A stretch of 64,000 nucleotides of DNA. Source: Oxynema aestuarii AP17 (GTDB lineage Bacteria > Cyanobacteriota > Cyanobacteriia > Cyanobacteriales > Laspinemataceae). The position numbers were made by a program, and so were the translations under genes. The stretch covers positions 2,170,001 to 2,234,000 of the forward strand of contig NZ_CP051167.1 in the NCBI RefSeq assembly GCF_012295525.1, read 5' to 3'. Every line of letters begins with the position of its first letter. Within the stretch, counting starts at the first letter, position 1. The notes beneath the pieces are model-generated. The model had not been told where the DNA came from and did no database searches. It saw only the letters and a list, made by a program, of their open reading frames with translations. Shown here one piece after another: positions 35,413-43,368 of the stretch.

Positions 35413-36126
35413 TTAAGGTAAAGCGGCGATCGCCTCAGCTCGCATTAAGCGTCCGTCCTCCATGCGCACGATGCGATCGCCCACATCGAGAATCCGGTGG
35501 TCGTGGGTGACGAGCAAAATGGCCGTTTGTTGTTCTTTGGCCAAATGTTGCATGATTTCGACGATATCTCGCCCGGATTTACTGTCGAGAGCGGCGGTGG
35601 GTTCGTCTGCCAAGATGAGTTGGGGATGACTGACTAAAGCGCGGGCGATCGCGACACGCTGTTTTTGACCGCCTGAAAGTTTCTCCGGATAATAATCGAT
35701 TCGATCGCCCAATCCCACAGCTTCGAGCATGGTGGCCGTTCGTTCGGATAGCTCCTTATCCGTCAAGCTGTCCGCGTGCAGTTGTAACGACATTTGCACG
35801 TTTTGACGGGCCGTGAGCGAGTGCAGCAAGTTATGACCTTGAAAAATATAACCGATTTGCCGCCGAACGGAGACTAATCGTTCCGTCGGTGCGTCGCACA
35901 ACTGATTTCCCAAGACTTCAATACTCCCATTTTGAGGCGATCGCAATGCCCCGATTAAGGTTAGCAAGGTCGTTTTTCCCGATCCCGACGGTCCCATCAT
36001 CAACACGATTTCGCCGGGATGAATTTTAAGGTGAATATTAAATAAAATCTGTTTTCTTAAATCTCCTTGACCGAAATAATGATCCAATTTTTTAATATTG
36101 ACGACAGGAGAGGTAAAAGGTTTCAT
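35413..36126 (-). CDS. devA: DevA-type ABC exporter ATP-binding protein
   Basis: This 237-residue ATPase subunit has Walker A GPSGSGKTT, signature LSGGQKQRVAIARALV, Walker B LILADEPTAALD and the switch His in VTHDHR. The N-terminal start VNIKKLDHYFGQGDLRKQILFNI is typical of the DevA family, close to MacB/LolD. With DevB and DevC it forms a tripartite exporter that works with TolC; in heterocyst formers it deposits envelope glycolipids, but homologues occur in non-heterocystous species with other cargo. The gene lies 256 bp after devC, a gap that contains a small inserted repeat, so its transcription with devBC may be altered. Confidence 0.93.
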   Translation of the reverse strand: MKPFTSPVVNIKKLDHYFGQGDLRKQILFNIHLKIHPGEIVLMMGPSGSGKTTLLTLIGALRSPQNGSIEVLGNQLCDAPTERLVSVRRQIGYIFQGHNLLHSLTARQNVQMSLQLHADSLTDKELSERTATMLEAVGLGDRIDYYPEKLSGGQKQRVAIARALVSHPQLILADEPTAALDSKSGRDIVEIMQHLAKEQQTAILLVTHDHRILDVGDRIVRMEDGRLMRAEAIAALP

Positions 36127-36200
36127 TGATTTTGTAGGTTTTAAAATTCGGGAAGGAAGGAGGACACTTGTCAGGAAAGGTAAAAGATTATTGTTTTTTA

Positions 36201-36316
36201 TATAGCAGTCCTTTGTAAAATCGCAAAATCCCCCTAGGGAAACGGCATTGCCGTGTCCTTACAAGCCATTCATTTTACAATAAGATTATTTTACAACAAG
36301 ATTGAGAATGGCTATA
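36201..36316. mobile_element. MITE with IS630-like ends between devC and devA
   Basis: The element starts TATAGCAGTCCT, identical over 12 bases to the left end of the IS630 copy at 3036, and ends GGCTATAG. TA is found at both borders. Inside is a CTAGGGAAACGGCATTGCCGTGTCC hairpin shared with 29686-29772. It has no coding capacity. Confidence 0.8.
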
Positions 36317-36382
36317 GATTGGCGATCGCCTAAATTCATCGATGTTTATGGTCAATTCAAACATCCCTCAAAACATCTGCTT

Positions 36383-37555
36383 TTAAAAAATATCTGCCGG
36401 ATCGGCAGCACGTAATTTACGGACGGCGATCGCCCCTGAAATGGCACACATAATTAACGTCAAACAAAACACAAATAAAGCCCGAGAAACCGTCATATAA
36501 ACCGGGAGTTGAGTGGCATTTTGAGTTAAAGAATAAAGGAAAAAACTACATAATGAAAATCCTGGAAAATAGCCTAAAATAGCTAAAATTAATGCTTCTT
36601 GAAACACCACGCTTAAAAAATACAAATCTCGATATCCCATTGCCTTGAGCGTAGCATATTCCGCCAAGTGATCCGAAACATCGGTGTAGAGAATCTGATA
36701 AACGATGACGATACCAACAATAAAACCCATCGCCACACCGAGACCGAAAATAAAGCCGATCGCCGTACTCGTCGCCCAATAGTCCTGCTCGAACTTGATA
36801 AACCCTTGATGAGTCAAAACCCGCACGTCTTCCGGTAAATAGTCATCAATTTTTTGGCGAACTTTTTCCGGATCGGCTCCCGGTTTGAGCTGAATTAAAC
36901 CGACATCAATTTGACCGTAATCGCGCTCTTCAAATAAACGAATAAAGTTTAAATCGCTAGTGATAATATTGCCGTCGGCAGCAAAAGAAGCCCCCATCGA
37001 AAATAAGCCGCGAACCTGAATCCGGCGCATCCCTACTTCAGTTTCTACGGAACCTTTTTCGGCGAGTAAATCGGGAATGGGGCCGAATTCCGGGCGAGAA
37101 TCGCGATCGAACAGTACCACATCTTGCAGTTTTATTTTGTCCAAATGCTGGTTGACTTCCGGCATCGTTAAAGCTGCTTTGTTGGGATTAAAACCCATCA
37201 CCAGAATAGAGCGATCGTTTTTCTGTACCGGATTTTTCCAATTAATCAATCCCAGATATAAAGGCTCGATCGATTCGACTTCTTCAAAGGCTAAAACTTG
37301 ATACAAACGCCGCCATGAAAACGATTGCATGGCAATTAAAGCTTCGGACTTAGGATCGATCAAAACCAAATCGCTATTGAGATTTTGATGCATTCGGGTG
37401 GAACTGTCGAAGAGGGCGTCGCGAAAGCCCAGTTGCATGAACATCAAGGTATTGGCAAAACTAATCCCCGCTAAGGCGACGAACAAGCGACTTTTTTCGC
37501 GGGTCAGTTGACACCAAGCGAGGGGAATTTTGTGACGAAACATGATTTCAAACAA
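36383..37555 (-). CDS. devC: DevC-type ABC exporter permease
   Basis: This 390-residue membrane subunit has the MacB/FtsX architecture: an N-terminal helix at about 22-42 (RLFVALAGISFANTLMFMQLG), a large periplasmic domain (about 50-265) and three C-terminal helices (about 268-295, 318-340, 355-380). The sequence FRHKIPLAWCQLTREKSRLFVALAGISFA and the C-terminal KLRAADPADIF are typical of DevC. It drives substrate through DevB to a TolC-like channel by mechanotransmission. It follows devB by 83 bp on the same strand, clearly one operon. Cargo is not evident. Confidence 0.93.
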   Translation of the reverse strand: MFEIMFRHKIPLAWCQLTREKSRLFVALAGISFANTLMFMQLGFRDALFDSSTRMHQNLNSDLVLIDPKSEALIAMQSFSWRRLYQVLAFEEVESIEPLYLGLINWKNPVQKNDRSILVMGFNPNKAALTMPEVNQHLDKIKLQDVVLFDRDSRPEFGPIPDLLAEKGSVETEVGMRRIQVRGLFSMGASFAADGNIITSDLNFIRLFEERDYGQIDVGLIQLKPGADPEKVRQKIDDYLPEDVRVLTHQGFIKFEQDYWATSTAIGFIFGLGVAMGFIVGIVIVYQILYTDVSDHLAEYATLKAMGYRDLYFLSVVFQEALILAILGYFPGFSLCSFFLYSLTQNATQLPVYMTVSRALFVFCLTLIMCAISGAIAVRKLRAADPADIF

Positions 37556-37638
37556 CTGGAGTGAGGTTAGATGAAGGAGATCGAATTTTAAAGTTAAAAT
37601 AGAAAGTTAAAATTTAAAGTAAATTGGATTGAAAACGA

Positions 37639-39402
37639 TCAATTTTCTTGGGGGGCGAGGGTGGCAATGGCGACGCTGACTTGCAAGTTGGTCAAGCTGG
37701 CGACACGATCGCTATGTTCGGGGTCGAGGCGGATTTTGACTTCAATGACGCGCACGTCTACATCGGCGGCGGGGTCGGTATCGAGGATATCTTTTTTACC
37801 AATTTTTAAGCCGACAGTCTCCACAGTCCCTTGTAATTCCCCCTCAAAAGCGTCGCTGGAAATGGTCGCCCGTTGACCGACGCGGACGTTTTTGATGTCG
37901 GTTTCGTAGACTTCGGCGACGGCGTACATGCGATCGGTGCGACCGAGTTCGACGATCCCGAGATTGCCGACCGTTTCGCCGGGACGGGTATGGATTGTCA
38001 TGACGCGACCGTCAATGGGCGATCGCACGTATGCCTCGTCGAGGCGCGCTTGGGCTTCTTTCACCCCCGCGATCGCGCGATCGACCTCAGCTTGTGCGGC
38101 TTGGACGTCCACGGTTCGCACTTCGGAGATACTCTCTAAGGTCGATTCGGCTTGTTTTTTATCCTGTTCGCGGGTCACCACGATCCGGTCTAAATTCACC
38201 CGGGATTCGGCGATCTGTTCCCGTCCGGTACTGCGGATTTGCTCTAGAATGGCGCGGGCTTCGTTGAGTTGTTCCCGTCCGGTGGCTTCGATGCGGGCTA
38301 AGGCGGCTTTGGCTTCTTCAATTTGCTTGCGTCCGGTCACTTCGAGGCGTTGCAAGTTGGCGCTGGCTTCTTCGAGTTGCTTGTCTCCGGTGGCTCGAAT
38401 TTCGTCTAAAATCGCGTAAGCTTCTTTCACTTCTTGCAAGCTAGTTTCGAGGTCCAAGCGTTTGGAGTCGAATAGGGATTCGCTGACGACCCCTTCGCGA
38501 TAGAGATTTTGATAGCGCTGGTATTCGGCGCTGGCGTTGCGTAATTGGGCTTCGAGACGGGCGACGGTCGTGGTTTGGGCGGCGATCCGACCTTGTAATT
38601 CGGCGCGGAGGCGATCGAGGGTGGCGCGGGCTGCGGTAACGTCCCCTTGAAATTGGGCTTCGAGGCGGGCAATTTGAGCGTTTTGGGCGACGCGATCTTC
38701 TTGTAATTGGGCTTCGAGACGGGAAATGGTGGCTTGTTGGGCGCTCAGATCCCCTTGAAGTTGGGCTTCGAGGCGGGAGATCGTGGCTTGTTGGGCGGCG
38801 ATTTCCGTGGGGAGTTGGGCGTTCAAACGGGCGATCGCCGCTTCTTGGGCGGCGATGTCTCCGGCTTTGGCCCCGGCCCTGACTTGTCCTAATTGGGCTT
38901 GGGCAATTTGCACTTGCTGTTTGGCGATGTCGAGGGCGGCGGTGAGGCGGTTGCGACTGTCCATAATGGCGATCGCCTGGTTTTTGCGGACGCGATCGCC
39001 TTCTTCGACGAGCAGTTTTTCCAAGCGTTCGCCTTCAAAGGACATCGGCGCGGTCAGTTGGACGATTTCGCCTTCGGGTTCCAAGCGTCCCAAGGCACTC
39101 ACGGTATACATTTGGGTCGTGCGGGTTTTGGAATCGGTCCCGGCGGTCGGGCGATTGTCACTGAGGGGATTGAATTGCAACAGGGTGTACAGGGAAATGC
39201 CCCCGGTAACGACGGCGCCGACCGTGGCGATCGCCACCAACCAGCCCGGGATAAAACTTTTGGACACTTCCGAGGTGGGATCGACGGGCAAACGGTTATT
39301 TCTGCCTACGGGAGTCGAGAGGAAGTCTGTAGGATTCGCCGCTCTTCCTTTTGAATTCAGTTGAGGTCTTCGTTCGCCTGTGGGTGGAGATTCGGGAGCC
39401 AT
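37639..39402 (-). CDS. devB: DevB-type HlyD-family adaptor
   Basis: This 587-residue membrane-fusion protein is longer than most DevB proteins (about 470 residues). A membrane helix lies at about 52-72 (LVAIATVGAVVTGGISLYTLL). Lipoyl half-domains (VSALGRLEPEGEIVQLTAP... and VRSPIDGRVMTIHTRPGETVGNLGIVELG) flank a very long coiled-coil hairpin with near-repeats of QATISRLEAQLQ in the first arm and (E/Q)IxxTGREQ in the second. The extra length is in these repeats, which may reach further to the outer-membrane channel. It heads the devBCA operon. The DevBCA exporter is usually induced under nitrogen limitation; no NtcA site was verified. Confidence 0.93.
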   Translation of the reverse strand: MAPESPPTGERRPQLNSKGRAANPTDFLSTPVGRNNRLPVDPTSEVSKSFIPGWLVAIATVGAVVTGGISLYTLLQFNPLSDNRPTAGTDSKTRTTQMYTVSALGRLEPEGEIVQLTAPMSFEGERLEKLLVEEGDRVRKNQAIAIMDSRNRLTAALDIAKQQVQIAQAQLGQVRAGAKAGDIAAQEAAIARLNAQLPTEIAAQQATISRLEAQLQGDLSAQQATISRLEAQLQEDRVAQNAQIARLEAQFQGDVTAARATLDRLRAELQGRIAAQTTTVARLEAQLRNASAEYQRYQNLYREGVVSESLFDSKRLDLETSLQEVKEAYAILDEIRATGDKQLEEASANLQRLEVTGRKQIEEAKAALARIEATGREQLNEARAILEQIRSTGREQIAESRVNLDRIVVTREQDKKQAESTLESISEVRTVDVQAAQAEVDRAIAGVKEAQARLDEAYVRSPIDGRVMTIHTRPGETVGNLGIVELGRTDRMYAVAEVYETDIKNVRVGQRATISSDAFEGELQGTVETVGLKIGKKDILDTDPAADVDVRVIEVKIRLDPEHSDRVASLTNLQVSVAIATLAPQEN

Positions 39403-39578
39403 GGGTTTAGCTCACCCCTCGTGCGCTTAAAAGTTAATCTGTATTTTCATCATAAGGGGTCTGACCCCCGATTTTCACCCCCGCGATCGGAAAATAGCCA
39501 CAAATTTCGACGAATCGAGACGGGGGATGCTCCTGGGGAGACCTTGAGCGAAGACCCCGAAGATGGCGTGTTTCCAGC

Positions 39579-39607
39579 AAAAAACCAAGCCTCGGACGGG
39601 CTTGGTT
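39579..39607 (-). terminator. intrinsic terminator after argD
   Basis: On the minus strand AACCAAGCC pairs with GGCTTGGTT around a 7-base loop and is followed by a run of T (the A-run at 39579-39584). It lies 26 bases after the argD stop. Confidence 0.9.
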
Positions 39608-39632
39608 GTCGGGATCTAGGGATCGGTCTCGA

Positions 39633-40904
39633 TTAGCTGACTCGGGTCGAGATCGCGCGATCGAGCATTTCCAAGGCGCGATCGATTTCGGCTTCGGTGA
39701 CGATCGCCGGAGGGACGAAGCGCACCACTTTCGGTCCCGCCGGGACTAAGAGCAAACCTTCGACGATCGCCGCTTTGACGATCTCGATCGAGGTGACCTC
39801 GGACTCGGCAGCAATTTCGATCCCGTCGATCAATCCCCAACCGCGTACCTCGACGAATAACTGCGGGTAGCGATCGGCGATCGCCTGCAAGCCAACACGC
39901 AACTGTTCGCCCCGTTCGCGGGCATTTTCGACCAGATTTTCCCGTTCCAGGGTTTCGCAGACCGCCAAGGCGACCCCGCAAGCAAAGGGGTTCCCGCCAA
40001 AGGTACTGGCATGATCTCCGGGTTCGAAGACATCGCACGACGACTTACACAGCAGCGCCCCGATGGGAATTCCCCCGCCCAATCCTTTCGCCGAGGTGAA
40101 GATATCCGGTTCGATTCCGAGGTGTTCGTATCCCCAGAGTTGGCCACTGCGCCCCATGCCGACCTGTACTTCGTCTAAAATCAACAAAATGCCTTTCTCG
40201 TCGCACAGTTGCCGGACCTTTTGGAAGTAGGCGCGATCGCCCGGACGGACGCCCCCTTCTCCTTGCAACGGTTCGAGTAAAATCGCCGCCACCCTGCGTT
40301 TTTCGCCGCCGTCGAGTTGGGCGATCGCCGCCGCGATCGCCTCGAAATCGTTATAGGGGACGTAGTGAAAACCGGGGACTAAGGGGTTAAAGTTTTTCTG
40401 ATATTTCGGCTGTCCCGTCGCCGTAATCGTCGCCAGGGTCCGCCCGTGAAAACTGGCGTTGGCCGTTAAAATCACGGGTTCGTCGATGTTTAAGACCGTA
40501 TGGGCGTATTTACGGCTTAATTTAATCGCCCCTTCGTTCGCTTCCGCCCCGGAATTGCAGAAAAACGCGCGATCGGCGCAGGAGCGATCGACTAGCCATT
40601 TCGCCAGTTCCCCTTGTTCGCGAATGTAATATAAATTCGAGACGTGGTGCAGTTTTTGAATCTGACGGTTGACCGCTTCCACCATCGCCGGATGGGCGTG
40701 ACCGAGGGTACAGGTGGCAATCCCCGCCACGAAATCGAGGTATTCTTTCCCGTCGCTATCCCACACCCGACACCCTCGACCGCGTTCGAGGGCGATCGCG
40801 AAACGCCCGTAAGTTTTCATCACCACGCGATCGAACTCGTCCGCATCGAAAGGGGTGTTCTCTACCGCCGGATTGTCTAACACACTCTCTGGACTCATGA
40901 GCAT
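39633..40904 (-). CDS. argD: acetylornithine aminotransferase
   Basis: This 423-residue PLP-dependent class III aminotransferase makes N-acetylornithine in arginine biosynthesis. Motifs: CNSGAEANEGAIKLSRKYA for PLP phosphate binding, FHGRTLATITATGQPKY, LILDEVQVGMGRSG with the PLP-contacting Asp and the glutamine that marks ArgD-type enzymes, and TSAKGLGGGIPIGA with the Schiff-base Lys. The start is ATG 40904 or 40898. The gene stands alone with its own terminator. Length and motif order are normal. ArgD, AstC and GabT are related, but biosynthetic ArgD is the only general member expected in cyanobacteria, so the assignment is firm. Confidence 0.95.
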   Translation of the reverse strand: MLMSPESVLDNPAVENTPFDADEFDRVVMKTYGRFAIALERGRGCRVWDSDGKEYLDFVAGIATCTLGHAHPAMVEAVNRQIQKLHHVSNLYYIREQGELAKWLVDRSCADRAFFCNSGAEANEGAIKLSRKYAHTVLNIDEPVILTANASFHGRTLATITATGQPKYQKNFNPLVPGFHYVPYNDFEAIAAAIAQLDGGEKRRVAAILLEPLQGEGGVRPGDRAYFQKVRQLCDEKGILLILDEVQVGMGRSGQLWGYEHLGIEPDIFTSAKGLGGGIPIGALLCKSSCDVFEPGDHASTFGGNPFACGVALAVCETLERENLVENARERGEQLRVGLQAIADRYPQLFVEVRGWGLIDGIEIAAESEVTSIEIVKAAIVEGLLLVPAGPKVVRFVPPAIVTEAEIDRALEMLDRAISTRVS

Positions 40905-41051
40905 CCCAAAAATAAAAACTGAATTGACCTATTCTAAACCGGGTCGATTTTGGGATCTGGAGAGGTTAGCAGATTTGTATGAGCGATCGATCGCCAATCA
41001 AGGTCTCGTGGGAATTTTAGGCATTTTTGCCCAAGATATGGTTTTGACGAT

Positions 41052-41712
41052 CTACTTCGAGTCTCGATCGGTACGATGTTTCAAATAGTCATAAAATTCT
41101 TGGTGATTTATGTCGGTGGGACTCCCGGCGATCGTAAAGCGATCGCTAAAATCTTCCATCCAGTCTTCCCTAGAATTCGGCTGGAATCCCAAAGGTATTT
41201 TCTTGTCGTTGACAAAATTCGCGCGCGCCTTCCTTTGTAAACCTGAAAGCATAACCGATACCTTCCATTTTACCTTGATCTCGATAGTAAGGGATAGCAT
41301 CTTCTAGAGAATCCAACAAAACGATGGATTCTGACTCATCTCCAGAACAATACTCTAAGGCAGTCTTACAGGCATACCAGAGCAACCAAAAACCTACTGG
41401 ATCTACTCAACGTGTTTGTGTTATTTGAGATTCGACATTATGAATATAGACAAATTCTGGCTCGTCACAGGGGTAAGGATATATGGCAAATCTAATCAGA
41501 CCCATTAGATGGTTCCGATACTCCATCTTAATGATTGCTTCACAATCAAAATCAGACCGAGCCCAAAAAGTAACCCATTCACAAGTCCAATCCTGGGGCA
41601 TATCGCTTTGACGAGCTTCACTCAATACAGCTCGACGTAAAGTCCCTTATCGATCGCGCACGTCAACATAAAAACGAGGAAGTCCGGATTTACCCTGTTC
41701 GATATTACTCAT
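41052..41712 (-). pseudogene. decayed gene with two stops and a frameshift, possibly acetyltransferase-like
   Basis: A single protein can be followed from ATG 41712 (MSNIEQGKSGLPRFYVDVRDR) through an in-frame TAA, then SEARQSDMPQDWTCEWVTFWAR...EFVYIHNVESQITQTR, an in-frame TGA at 41407-41409, VDPVGFWLLWYACKTALEYCSGDES...KEGAREFCQRQENTFGIPAEF, and after a frameshift near 41170 a tail REDWMEDFSDRFTIAGSPTDINHQEFYDYLKHR. All segments before the shift are in one frame. Each piece reads like real protein. The family is not certain; the fold could be a GNAT-like acetyltransferase. It directly abuts the 3' end of a broken tnpB element. Confidence 0.75.
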
Positions 41713-41740
41713 GAGATCGGATCTAATTTCATGACATCCT

Positions 41741-41771
41741 CCCGACGCTGAATCAAAGATTACAGCGCGGG
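41741..41771 (-). ncRNA. conserved 3'-end hairpin of the first tnpB (omegaRNA/RE type)
   Basis: CCCGACGCTG and CAGCGCGGG pair around the 12-base loop AATCAAAGATTA. It overlaps the end of the broken tnpB, and on that strand GAGGATGTCATG follows. Such hairpins form part of the right end and guide RNA scaffold of IS200/IS605-type tnpB elements. RNA status is inferred from position and similarity to the hairpin at 43339. Confidence 0.6.
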
Positions 41772-42556
41772 CTTCCCAGCCTCACGATTGGGTGTTCGGG
41801 CCCCACGCCACTTATCTAGGTCATAGACCCCCGACAGACCGACTTGACAGGAGGTTTCCGTTCCCCAGAGTCCCTGGGATACTACGTTTTCTTGTCCACG
41901 ATGCAAAACCATCTCTGCTACAGCACGTTCGCGTAGCGACGCCGAAGGCGTATCGCGATGCGTTCGATACCCACACTCAGGACAATGATGCTCTCTGACT
42001 TCCAACCCCTTGCTCACCGTAGCAAGGCAGGATGGACAGGTTTGACTGGTGCCGTTGGGATTGACTTTACCAAAGTAGACCCCACGCTTCCAGCAAACCC
42101 ATTCCGTCAGAGACAAGAATTGTCCGAAGGCGGCATCAACACAATCTGTTCGCAGCATTGCTCTCGTCAACCCCGTGACGTTGAGATCTTCTGCAAAGAT
42201 AGTTTGCGCCCGATCGCAAAGCTGATGAGCCGTTTTCAGATGGAAATCTTTACGACGGTTCGCAATCCGATGGTGCATTCTAGCCACTTCGACTTGTGCT
42301 TTCTCCCAGTTTTGAGAACCCTTCTGTTTTCGTGCTGCTCTGCGTTGCAGCAATTTCAGCTTGCGTTGCATCGACTTGAAAAACTTAGGGTGTTCTTGGA
42401 AAGAGCGATCGGAAGCGGTCAAGAATCGCTCCAATCCCAGGTCAATCCCAATCGCCCGACCATGAACCGGGACATCGGGAACCGATATATCCGATTCTAT
42501 GGTGACGACGACATACCATTGTGTTCCTCGCACCCTGGACAATACCCTTACCTGTA

Positions 42557-42596
42557 TCCCCCCAACCCCCCTTTGAAAGGGGGGCGAAGGGGGGAT
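42557..42596. repeat. G/C-rich palindrome inserted in tnpB
   Basis: ATCCCCCC, a core CCCCCCTTTGAAAGGGGGG and GGGGGGAT form nested inverted repeats. The 45-bp element inside the second tnpB (43741-43785) has the same plan. It causes a frame change in this gene. Confidence 0.85.
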
Positions 42597-42743
42597 GCAG
42601 GTTGATGGGTACTTCCCCGATCTTTGGCAATTTGATTGTGAAGCCATTGATGGGATTGTTCTTGAATTGGGGAAACACAAAGGATTTGAATTGACCGAAC
42701 TTTTTGAAACGAGGGAATCCATATCCCCGCTTCCGAAAGACTT

Positions 42744-42786
42744 CTCAGGTGTTGCAGTCTACGAATCGTAGTCTGCAACACCTGAG
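42744..42786. repeat. 43-bp near-perfect palindrome at the tnpB frameshift
   Basis: CTCAGGTGTTGCAG, a T mismatch, CTACGA, a central A and the mirror-complement arms TCGTAG, T, CTGCAACACCTGAG. One arm encodes the normal TnpB segment QVLQ, and the other lies where the frame changes. Confidence 0.85.
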
Positions 42787-43100
42787 AATGCACCTTGCCC
42801 AAGTGCGGGAATGGCTTCTTTGCTTTGGGCAGGTTGTTCTGCTGACGATGGTAAGACGGGAATGGCTCATCGGCGGGAATGATGTATTCCTTTTCCAACG
42901 AGCATCGGTCTACCGAACACTTACGCGAAGCAATCCAGTCTTTGGGTTCGCGCAACGCGTAGTTATATACGCCTGTGCACGTCTCAAGCCACGATCGCAG
43001 TTCAGTCTGCTGCAAGGCATCTGGATAGATTCGGTAGGTGTAGTTCATGGTCAGCATAGCCGGAGTTTACCAAAGGCTATAGCTGCCTGTAAATGCTGGT

Positions 43101-43151
43101 CTCATCCCCATCGTAGGGCTTGGCCCTTCCCGTAGGGTGGGGATGAGACTT
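43101..43151. repeat. hairpin with 12-bp perfect stem in the tnpB spacer
   Basis: GTCTCATCCCCA (43101-43112) pairs with TGGGGATGAGAC (43140-43151). The loop contains a second small stem, AGGGCTTGGCCCT. It lies between the two tnpB genes and may be an element end. Confidence 0.75.
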
Positions 43152-43173
43152 TTCAAGGGGAGTCCATGTATCC

Positions 43174-43204
43174 CGACGCTGATGCTTCGCATACAGCGCG
43201 GGAC
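43174..43204 (-). repeat. solitary copy of the tnpB 3'-type hairpin
   Basis: It has the same stem as at 41741 (CCCGACGCTG and CAGCGCGGG) and a 12-base loop, but the loop is ATGCTTCGCATA. No tnpB ends here, so it may be a right-end remnant. Confidence 0.7.
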
Positions 43205-43338
43205 TTATAGCTCCCCGAACCCCTCAAAAGTTAAAAACGGCATTTTTTGCCCGATCGGTGCGAGTAATGTACCAAAAGCTAAGATAAATAACCATAAAAT
43301 AGGCAATTTTTTCCTAAATTGCCACTCAACGTGAACTA

Positions 43339-43368
43339 CCGCTATTGAATTAAAGATTACAATAGCGG
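43339..43368 (-). ncRNA. 3'-end hairpin of the second tnpB (omegaRNA/RE type)
   Basis: CCGCTATTG and CAATAGCGG pair around loop AATTAAAGATTA. The loop is nearly the same as at 41741 (one base different), while the stem differs by paired changes. It overlaps the 3' end of the intact second tnpB. RNA function is inferred. Confidence 0.6.

Larger units (their letters stand above)
41760..43048 (-). pseudogene. tnpB: tnpB (IS200/IS605-type), frameshifted
   Basis: The start MNYTYRIYPDALQQTELRSWLETCTGVYNYAL (ATG 43048) is typical TnpB. After SQVLQTTIRRL the frame changes near 42760, at a 43-bp near-perfect palindrome. EVFRKRGYGFPRFKKFGQFKSF then continues in a second frame until a 40-bp G/C palindrome at 42557-42596 shifts it again to QVRVLSRVRGTQWYVVV. 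The RuvC-like part follows: GRAIGIDLGLERF with catalytic Asp, IFAEDLNVTGL with catalytic Glu, and a zinc ribbon CPSC...CPECG. The last catalytic segment HRDTPSASLRERAVAEM is altered by sequence like another short repeat. The protein cannot be made intact. Confidence 0.88.

Noticed and set aside
40855-41088. 77-residue plus-strand frame overlapping the argD start
   Set aside because: It begins inside argD on the other strand and shows no domain or signal for translation.
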